A stretch of DNA of 23,238 nucleotides, from the NCBI GenBank assembly GCA_943704495.1, contig CALSCR010002507.1:1-23238 (forward strand), written 5' to 3'. Source of the DNA: Pigoraptor chileana. Taxonomy: Eukaryota; Opisthokonta; Filasterea. Both the position numbers and the translations under genes were made by a program. Below, in pieces: positions 1-7,484 of the stretch. Position 1 is the stretch's first letter. Each line of letters opens with the position of its first letter. The notes below the pieces were generated by a model, which was not told the DNA's origin, did not search any database, and saw only the letters and a program-made list of their open reading frames with translations.

Positions 1-50
<50 letters not shown>

Positions 51-150
51 GTGTGTGTGTGTGTGTGTATGTGTGTGTGTGTGTGTGTGTGTGCGTGTCT
101 GTGTGTCTGTGTGTGTATGCGTGCGTTCATGTATATGTGTGTGTGTGTAT
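1..150. repeat. (GT)n microsatellite at left edge
   Basis: Almost pure GT dinucleotide with scattered GC, TC and TA interruptions runs from the first base to about 150. The cysteine/valine open frame across it is an artefact of the repeat. The window starts inside the tract, so its true length is unknown. Confidence 0.97.
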
Positions 151-564
151 AGGATGATTCCCGAGTGGACTCAAATCTTGCTCACCTGATGTAGCTTGTT
201 TGTTCGACAACACAACGTCCTTCGAGAAAGAAAAAATCCAATAACAGGGACTGATTAGACAGACAATAATTTTCTGCGCACCTTGCAAGAGTACTGAGCG
301 CTTACTTAGTAACTTGCTGCCGGTTACTTCGGGGTAGTCTGCACTCAGTTCATCAGTTGTAACATCGCCTGGCCCAAGCCGCACATGCCGGCGGCATGGC
401 TCCCGCAGTCTCAGTGATCGCACACAGTATGTTTTTACTTCTCAAAAGCACCCGCCGCCTTCCAGTTTTTGTTGGTATCGGTTTCTTGTGTCATTGTTGT
501 AACAGTAGTCGATCGAGTGTTGATCCGGCGGAATTCGCCAAACCAGCTGTAGCCGCAGCCACAG
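151..564. other. Unassigned sequence upstream of RNase H1
   Basis: I see no convincing gene here. Short frames on both strands lack recognisable motifs or a splice pattern. It probably holds the RNase H1 promoter and 5' UTR, perhaps with the downstream end of a gene that lies outside the window. Confidence 0.5.
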
Positions 565-801
565 ATGTTGCGCGTATGTCTGCTCTCTGTGACTCACATT
601 CTGCTTGCGACAACTAAAACGCACTGGCCATTACTCACCGCAAGAACATTTGCTCACAGCGGCTTCGGAGCCGCGTTTCGGGCGTCGTTGGGCTTTGGCT
701 TCTCTCGAATCGGGCCGCATCTGCACGCTTGTGATAAAAAGCAGAATCGCATTGACGTTTGTGCATCATCCCCGCCATCCAAAGGGTCGACGGGCGAAGA
801 A
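565..801 (+). other. In-frame N-terminal extension of RNase H1, presequence-like
   Basis: An ATG at 565 is in frame with the RNase H1 start at 802, with no stop between them, and would add 79 residues. The first 50 or so contain no Asp or Glu, several Arg and Lys (for example R3, K18, R27, R39, R48) and many Leu, Ala, Ser and Thr, which is the composition of a mitochondrial targeting presequence. Animal RNase H1 makes mitochondrial and nuclear forms from two in-frame AUGs. Use of the upstream AUG here is inferred; the open frame and composition are seen directly. Confidence 0.5.
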
Positions 802-1798
802 ATGCCGTTTTATGCTGTAAAATATGGCAAGAGAACGGGTATTTACCTGGATTGGTGAGACATATATTGACATGGTGCTGAATTGGAAGTGATCATATAA
901 TGGAACTCATCTTTATTGTTTATTATCTGATTGTCACCGATATCGATTACGCCCGGCATTGAGAAAGTTGCTGACGCTACTCAAAAGCACACAAACAAAA
1001 CCACTTCTTACCAAACGACAAACTAATCTTCGCTCACTTGTTTGACCTTTCTGAAAAAAATCCAAACAAATATAACAGGGCGGGATGCAGCGAGCAGGTG
1101 ACGGGCTTCAAAGGGGCCGTTTTTAAAAAGTTCAACACAATGGCCGAGGCGGAGATATTCTGCAATGGCGGAGTCCCACCAGAGCCGACAAAGAGTGGGT
1201 GATGTGCGATGTGGCGAGGACCTGCATCTCATGTCCACATTGAACGCCCTTTCATTTGTTCTTGGAAACACATCACACAACTGATCAATTTTTTTGTCGT
1301 GTGCTGTTTGTGTGGCCGGTTTGATTGCAGGCCCAGTTGCAAAACCTCTCAAGAGAAAGGCATCTGATTTGGACGATGCGGTTGGTTATTCTTTGTGGTA
1401 CTTGTTGCTGTTGTCGTTGTGTAAAACATCTTTAGTGTTGTGTGTGTGTGTGTGTGTGTGTGTGCTTGCGATGAGACTGGATCATGTGCAACATGAAATA
1501 ACGAGAATATCGTGCCTGCAATCGGAATTTCGTGCAGACCGAGGCTGATCCGCCGTCCAAGAAGCACGCTGCCGAAACGCCTGGCAGTTCGACCGCCCAA
1601 CAGGTCGATTCGACAGTCACAATTGTCTACACGGACGGGGCATGCCCAAACAACGGCAAACTAACTGCGCGGGCGGGCGTCGGTGTCTACTGGGCACCAT
1701 ACGATCCCTAGTGAGTTGACGGATGCGTGACATGTTTGTGTCAGCATTTGTGTATACACACGAGTAAATGAGTGTGTGTTTGATGCATTGTGTGTGTA

Positions 1799-1853
<55 letters not shown>

Positions 1854-1868
1854 GTGTGTGTGTGTGTA

Positions 1869-1906
<38 letters not shown>

Positions 1907-2348
1907 CGCACGTTCTGCATTTGAGAGTGTGTGACTCTCAAACTAATATGATCTCCAGTGATTGTCACACATACGTCGTGGCGTGTTATTCCAGTGTGAG
2001 GCTGAACACTGAGTTCTGCGAACCAATGTCCAATCACCACTCGCAGCAACCTCAGCGAGCGATTGGAAGGAAAGCAAACGAACCAGCGAGCCGAAGTGAC
2101 GGTGTGTGTTCACATATGTGAGTGAGTGAGTGAGTGTTTGTGTATGATTATAAACTGACGCATCTTTGACACCGCCATCCACTTTTATTTGCATATGCAG
2201 GCTGGTATTCGGGCTCTTGAGCTTGCCAAAAAACGTGGTGTGACGGGAAAATTGGAAGTGCGGACGGACAGCAAATATCTCATCAATGGTATGCGTGTGT
2301 GTAAATGTGTGTGTGTGTGTGTGTGTGTGCGTGTGTGTGTGTGCGTGC

Positions 2349-2431
<83 letters not shown>

Positions 2432-3103
2432 CGTGCGTGTGTATGTGTGCGTGCGTGTGTGTGTGTGCGTGCGTGTGTGTGTGTGAGTTTATGATTGAAA
2501 ATATGTGTGTGCATTTGCCTCTGTTATACTTCCGACGGTGTAAATACTCAAAAGCTATGCATCTATCTCTTTGTCTTTTGCTCTTTTTGGGCCAAACACA
2601 CCACAGCGGTCACATCGTGGATGCACAAATGGAAAAAAAGCGACTGGACAATCAAAGTGGAGAATAAAGACCTGTTCGTTCGTCTTGACGAGCTTGTGGG
2701 ATACAAGGGAGCCCACAACGTCATCTGGGTGTGTGCACAGCCCATGCCTTCCTTGTCCTTTCCCTTGTCCATGCTGTTGTCTCTCACTAATACCTCTTGC
2801 ATACTTTGTGTGTCACAACCCCACCTCAAAAGCGTTATCGAGAATGTTTGTGTTTACTAACATTTTTTCTGACTGTCGGCATTTCTCGCAATTTTTTGTT
2901 TTATGTTATTTTTTTGTGCGCAAGTGGATGCCAACTTTTTTTACTTTTTGCACAAACCGTGTTTGTGTTTGATTAACCCAAAACAATATTTTTTGTTGTT
3001 GTAAATTCTCCAGACATATGTTGCCGGACACAGCGGAGATCCCGGAAATGATGCTGCCGATGCGCTGGCTGTGGCAGGGGCACACAAAGAGATCAAGCAG
3101 TGA
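802..3103 (+). CDS. RNASEH1: Ribonuclease H1 (8 exons)
   Basis: This enzyme cuts the RNA strand of RNA-DNA hybrids in R-loops, primers and mitochondrial replication intermediates. Exons: 802-854, 1079-1194, 1331-1380, 1538-1710, 2047-2101, 2201-2288, 2607-2728 and 3014-3103, giving 248 aa. The N-terminal hybrid-binding domain (residues 1-50) begins MPFYAVKYGKRTGIYLDW and includes GFKGAVFKKF. A basic linker (KPLKRK, PSKKH) may be a nuclear signal. The catalytic domain (about 98-248) keeps all four metal-binding acids: D106 (YTDGAC), E147 (TNQRAE), D172 (RTDS) and D235 (NDAAD), plus the flexible-loop H225 (AGHSG). Splicing restores the DPYNLSE and NAVTSW family patterns across junctions. Introns 4-6 are full of GT repeats. 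A 79-residue upstream in-frame extension (565-801) could add mitochondrial targeting. It is convergent with the next gene. Confidence 0.95.
1440..1464. repeat. (GT)n in RNase H1 intron 3
   Basis: Pure GT tract of about 12 units inside intron 3 (1381-1537), about 60 bases after its GTTGGT donor. Confidence 0.95.
1789..1906. repeat. (GT)n / (GTGTAT)n in RNase H1 intron 4
   Basis: GT repeat with an inner block of GTGTAT hexamers (about 1815-1855), then pure GT. It lies in intron 4 (1711-2046). Confidence 0.95.
2289..2486. repeat. (GT)n starting at the intron 6 donor of RNase H1
   Basis: About 200 bases of GT with GCGT interruptions. The repeat begins at the 5' splice site itself (GTATGCGTGTGTGT after exon 6) and fills the first two thirds of intron 6 (2289-2606). 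Confidence 0.95.
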
Positions 3104-3528
3104 AGATCTGACGACAACGACGCGTGCGCATCCGAGATGCACGCAAGACAGATGCACCTCTGCAGACTCACAAATACTACGCCATGTGTACACACCCGCC
3201 AAATTACGACTGTCGACAATAGTGGGCAATCGCGATCCCGAGATTCAAAAAATTGGATTGCATTGCCCGTCTATCCCTCTGGTCACTAATGAGCCGACGC
3301 GAAGTTGGCTCACGTGCGCAATACGTTGTGGGTGTTGCAGCTATCACACACGCGGCACGCGTCACATGGCCAACAAACAAACAACATCCGCTCTGCCCGA
3401 TATGCTCTCCAGTAGCAAAACGTGGCGTGTGCGGTTGTGGCGTCGACTTTCATTCTGAAAAAAACACATGATATAAAAACACCAAAACCCACAGACACGC
3501 ACACAAGCGCAACAGTGGTTTTTCGAAG
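3104..3528. other. 3' ends of two convergent genes
   Basis: This stretch lies between the stop codons of RNase H1 (+) and the SAP-like gene (-), so it should hold both 3' UTRs. The frames here have no recognisable motif. I see no perfect AATAAA signal. Confidence 0.6.
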
Positions 3529-5664
3529 TTAGTGTGCGAGCGAGTTTCTGCGTGCTTCCTGTTGCGTGGCGAGACGCACTGCGGAACGCGACCTGGTTGG
3601 TGACCGACGCACGGGGCTGTCGGCGCTGGGCTCCATGCTCATACGCCGCTCGTCCTCAGACCCCTTCAGCGTGGACGTGAGAATGAGCTCTACTTTGCGC
3701 GCCACTTCACCGTCTTCCCTCACGCCGTTTGCAACAGAGCGCCTCCGCTCCATGGCTTCTTGACGCAAAGAAAAAGGTATGGCGCGCGGCTGACTGGAAG
3801 GAGTGCCGTATGCCGAACCAGCGCTCTCCGGAGTGGACGGAGAATCGGTCGCTGCACAGTGCGTTGCAATGAGCATGTGTGAGAAATGCGTGAGAGCTTA
3901 GGACAGTGGGAACATTTTAGAGTACTTTTTTCTTTCTTTTCTCATTGCTGAGACAACATGCACATAGCCTAACACATTGACTTGAATACTATATCTGTCT
4001 TTTCTCATTCGTTGCGTTGGCGTATGTGGTGCAATCGATGGATGCAGGGGCCACACATTTGCACAGGCAACAAATGGCAGACGGCAGCAAACCTTTCACA
4101 AATCGAGGGCACTTTGCAAACAAAGAAACATCCTGAACAGCTAAGCTGGTACAATAGGACGGGGCACACACAATTCCGTCCCACCTGCAATATCAATCCC
4201 ACGTCGGCGGGAGATGGCCTCTAGCCGCTTCTCAGACTGCAGGCGGGCTATCGCAGCATGACGCGACTCGCGCGGCGTCCCAAATTCTGCGCCGTTTTTG
4301 CGGTGCGTCTTAAAGTGCGACAATCTCTTCTCGGCGATTGCGCTCTTTCGTGATCGCAAGACCTCCTCCTCAGACGGATCCTTCATCTCAGCGACCGGCG
4401 CGGCGGCATGGAGATGTGACGGGTGCGAATGTGCGCTGTTCACGTGGGCAAATGCAATGCTTTCTTTGCTTTGCGATGCAGCTGCGTTGGCGTGTTCCGA
4501 TGCATTTTCCTTTCCAGTGACAGCAGCAACCGCAGGGACCATTGCAGTAGAGTTGCTCCCATGCACAATGCCACGGGCGTTGTTCTGCGCATCTGCCGCA
4601 ATGTGGTCTGTTCCCTGTTCACCGCCACGCTTTCCAATCAACGCAGCCTCATTTGCGTTGGTGCGTACACACTGTTGGCAGATGAGATTATCGTCGCATC
4701 CATGCGGAGCTTGACCGCCCAGCGGACGAACAACAAATGGGAGATTTGGGACACTGCCAAGACACTCAACGTAAACTCTACCACCAACAAGTACAAGTCG
4801 GCCCCACGCCGATCCTTGCTCGACATCTCCACCGTTGTTTCGCTCAACGCCATGAACCACACAATGGCGCAGAATGGGTGCTGCTGTTGATTCCTCGTTA
4901 CGCACGGATGATGCGCCGTTCACTGGCTCAGTGGGAGTGGCGGCTTCGAGTGCTGCAGCTGCGACCATCGTCGTCGTCTTCGCCGTGCTGTCTCTATTAT
5001 TCTCACTCAAGACGGCAATGGTCCTGCTTGGGTAACAGAGCAGTGTAAACAGTGTATGAGCAAACAGTAAAAGGACCAAAACAAAACAAATTACAATAAT
5101 ATAGCCAGCCCAGGAAAGACATTTGAACTTTGGTGGAGACACAAAGGGCAGAAGCTGACAAGCAAAGCAAACCCACTTTCGGCGAGTATCTCTTTTCTTT
5201 GCCGGTTCTGGTGCGGACACGGGCGCTCCCTTTCGCTTTGAGGTTCGTGCCCCGGAGGCAGCTGGGGGCTCCTCTGTGTTAACAGAGTCCACAGGGGCAT
5301 CGTTGGTTGGGGGCATTGACGTCGGAATCAGCTCTGCCGGCTCTTTAGGTGTGGCATGTAATATGTGCTCACTCAGGGAGGCAATCAAATCTACCGTCTG
5401 CAGTGAAGGAAAACAGTATAGGCACGTATGGGGAGTAGACCATGTCAGGAACGAGACCCGACAACACATGAGCGAGAAATATTACAAAGTGGAAGGCTTC
5501 CTGTAAACAAAACAAAACCTAACGATAGCAACGTCATAATGGCCTAAATACATAGAGAAAGCAAGCTTGCATTCTACCTTTCCATTTGCCTTGATGCCAT
5601 GCTTCTTGCACAAGGACTGAAGATCACTGCGGCTCAGGGACTCAAGCTCTGCGCGAGACGCCAT
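3529..5664 (-). CDS. Basic Ser/Ala-rich protein with N-terminal SAP-like motif, possibly NuSAP-like (4 exons)
   Basis: Exons on the minus strand: 5664-5578, 5397-5177, 5023-4185 and 3851-3529, giving 489 aa. Residues 6-43, split by intron 1, form a SAP-like helix-turn-helix (LESLSRSDLQSLCKKHGIKA, then TVDLIASLSEHI). This resembles the N-terminus of nucleolar and spindle-associated proteins and other DNA-binding SAP motifs. Basic clusters follow (SKRKG, AKKRDTRRK), then a long low-complexity Ala/Asn/Ser/His middle, a charged segment (about 325-380, including LSHFKTHRKNGAEFGTPRES) and a Ser/Arg-rich C-terminus with TP and SP sites. This suits a nuclear or microtubule-associated protein, but the NuSAP identity is inferred from general layout and the short N-terminal motif. 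Intron 2 is 153 nt and in frame, and intron 3 has two possible GTGGGA donors. RNase H1 lies tail to tail; tRNA-Asp and RsmH lie upstream, divergent. Confidence 0.72.
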
Positions 5665-5937
5665 TTCTCCACTTTGGTGCCGAAGCAATGCCCAAACGGA
5701 CACAAGAGATAATAATGATAATTTAAAGGGGACGAACCGGTCGGAAAACACCATAGGCATCATTCAAGGAGATGCAGAGTGAGTTTGTTCGTTCGGCATG
5801 TTGCGGTCCCGTCCACACCGTCTGGTAAAAATTCGGGTAAACTAACCTCTCATTTTTGAAACCGCCCGCCTTTCTGCACGTGACTCCATCTGTTGCTATA
5901 CAAGTACCAAAAGTCTGACTCGATGTGTGTGAAGAAA
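5665..5937. promoter_or_regulatory. Divergent intergenic region, SAP-like gene / tRNA-Asp
   Basis: This 273-base spacer separates the minus-strand start at 5664 from the tRNA at 5938. It presumably carries the SAP-like gene promoter. I recognise no TATA box or other defined element. Confidence 0.4.
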
Positions 5938-6009
5938 TCTTCGGTAGTATAGTGGTGAGTATCCCCGCCTGTCACGCGGGAGACCCGGGTTCAATTCCCG
6001 GCCGGAGAG
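5938..6009 (+). tRNA. tRNA-Asp (GUC)
   Basis: This 72-nt gene decodes GAC and GAU. The acceptor arms TCTTCGG (5938-5944) and CCGGAGA (6002-6008) pair with one G-U wobble, followed by discriminator G6009. The anticodon stem CCCGC/GCGGG encloses CTGTCAC, with anticodon GTC at 5971-5973. The T arm carries GGTTCAATTCC (B box, about 5988-5998), and the D arm region TAGTATAGTGGTGAGT supplies the A box. There is no intron and CCA is not encoded, as expected for a nuclear eukaryotic tRNA. It sits between two protein genes, 108 bases before the RsmH start codon. Confidence 0.97.
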
Positions 6010-6010
6010 C

Positions 6011-6021
6011 TTTATTTTTTT
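6011..6021 (+). terminator. RNA polymerase III terminator
   Basis: TTTATTTTTTT starts two bases after the tRNA-Asp discriminator base. A run of at least four T on the sense strand is the usual Pol III stop. Confidence 0.85.
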
Positions 6022-6117
6022 GCACTGCGTTGGATTTGAAGGCTTCATACGTCGAGTTCATTTTTGTTGAAATGCTGACGACCTCCCTGCCAATCATAAG
6101 AGCAGCGACTGTTTGAA

Positions 6118-7113
6118 ATGTTGTCCTCTATTTTGACGTACAAAAGACTGTCAACAACTTCTGGTAATGTCAGATTATTTAGTCACGTCTCAGTTTTGGC
6201 GAAGGAGACAGTCGCGTTTCTTGTTCCGGCGGTAGGGAAGGGCGGCGTTATTGTCGATGCAACGTTTGGTAATGGAGGACACACACGTGCGCTTCTTGAG
6301 AAGTTGGGTCCAACGGTGCGAGTTATTGCCATCGACAGAGATCCGGTGGCATACGAAAGAGCCGTGCAACTGTCTAAGGAGGATGGACGCGTGATACCGA
6401 CGCCGCCTGGCCGTTTCTCCAACATCGCGAATATATGCTCATCCATCGGCTTTGGTGATTCCTCCGTCGATGCAATTCTATTCGACTTTGGTGTATCTTC
6501 GATGCAGTTGGATGACCCTTTGCGTGGCTTCTCATTTAAGCGTCCAGGGCCGTTGGACATGACGATGGGCTCACAGGCGGGCACTGAGGAGGGTGGTGCC
6601 GCAGACGTCATCAGGAGCCTCTCTCAGTCCCAACTGGAAGACATCATAAGAAAATACGGCGAAGATAAAAATGCACGGTCGATTGCACGTGCTATAGTTG
6701 CAGAGCGGGCGGCCAAACCAATCACAACCACAGAGGATCTTGCGCGAATAGTGCGGCGGGCATCCGTGGGTGCCGACAGTATTCGCATCGACCCCGCCAC
6801 ACGCACATTTCAAGCGTTTCGCATTTTCGTGAACGATGAGATGCGAGAGATTGAGCGTGCGCTTCCCGCCGCGTCTCGGCTCCTCAACGTAGGAGGGCGC
6901 CTCGCTGCCATCTCGTTCCACGGACTGGAGGACGCCCTGGTCAAGAAATACATTCGAGACAACAGCAGCTCCGCAGATGACAAGACGTCGGCGAATCGTA
7001 TACCGACAATTAAAGGTCTGACTCGAAAGCCCGTCTCGCCGACCGAGGAGGAAATTCTCGCAAACCCCAGATCGCGATCTGCGCGGCTGCGTATCGTTGA
7101 GCGAATATCTTAG
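6118..7113 (+). CDS. METTL15: Small-subunit rRNA (cytosine-N4) methyltransferase, RsmH/MraW/METTL15 family
   Basis: This is a single-exon gene of 331 aa. The family uses S-adenosylmethionine to methylate N4 of a decoding-site cytosine in bacterial or mitochondrial small-subunit rRNA. Landmarks in order: HVSVLAKET (23-31, the usual HxPVLLKE), the SAM-binding loop VDATFGNGGHT (46-56), IAIDRDP with D73, GRFSNI (98-103), LFDFGVSSMQLDDPLRGFSF (121-140), GPLDMTM (144-150), the KYGEDKNARSIARAI helix, ATRTFQAFRIFVNDE, ISFHGLEDALVKKY, and the C-terminal LTRKPVSPTEEEILANPRSR. The first 22 residues are rich in Ser, Thr and Leu with K9, R10 and R19 and no acids, consistent with mitochondrial import. Length is typical of bacterial RsmH plus a presequence. 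It is the only intronless protein gene in the window. Confidence 0.95.
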   Translation: MLSSILTYKRLSTTSGNVRLFSHVSVLAKETVAFLVPAVGKGGVIVDATFGNGGHTRALLEKLGPTVRVIAIDRDPVAYERAVQLSKEDGRVIPTPPGRFSNIANICSSIGFGDSSVDAILFDFGVSSMQLDDPLRGFSFKRPGPLDMTMGSQAGTEEGGAADVIRSLSQSQLEDIIRKYGEDKNARSIARAIVAERAAKPITTTEDLARIVRRASVGADSIRIDPATRTFQAFRIFVNDEMREIERALPAASRLLNVGGRLAAISFHGLEDALVKKYIRDNSSSADDKTSANRIPTIKGLTRKPVSPTEEEILANPRSRSARLRIVERIS

Positions 7114-7484
7114 TGTTCGTAATTTTTGTCACCTTTTTTTTATACATTCGTAAGCTTAATCGGAAAATTCTTAAATGAGATAAATTGCTAACGAGTGCTC
7201 GGCTAAATAATTTGATCCGGAATTTACTCTCTCGAATCCTGGTTGCCAGGGCAAAATGCCTTTGGCCTGCCTTGTGAGCTGCTACCTCAATCCAATGCTT
7301 TTACTGCGACTCACTGATAGAAGGAGTGATCAGCACTGTGAACAAGAGAGTAAAAAAATCGCTAAAGAAAAGAGAGCCGGAGAGACAAGTGAATCTGAGC
7401 GAAAGAGCGCAACAGAGACAAGGGTTGTTGTCTTGTGCTGCACTGAACTTTGTGGGGACATTGTTTTCCAGGCACGGTCAGGGA
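7114..7484. other. Intergenic: RsmH 3' UTR and CFAP184 promoter/5' UTR
   Basis: A short AT-rich stretch after the RsmH stop, then sequence leading to the first ATG of the coiled-coil gene. TTTTCCAG at about 7464-7471 could be the acceptor of a 5' UTR intron, but no upstream exon can be supported. Confidence 0.4.

Noticed and set aside
1-2667. Frames translating as VCVCVC or THTHTH
   Set aside because: Pure products of GT/AC microsatellites, mostly within RNase H1 introns.
5024-5176. A transmembrane protein read from the uninterrupted minus-strand frame
   Set aside because: The hydrophobic stretch coincides exactly with a segment bounded by a GTGGGT donor and a pyrimidine-rich CAG acceptor, so it is more simply intron; kept only as a retained-intron hypothesis.
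5925-6116. 63-codon plus-strand frame
   Set aside because: It runs through the tRNA-Asp gene and has no conserved feature.
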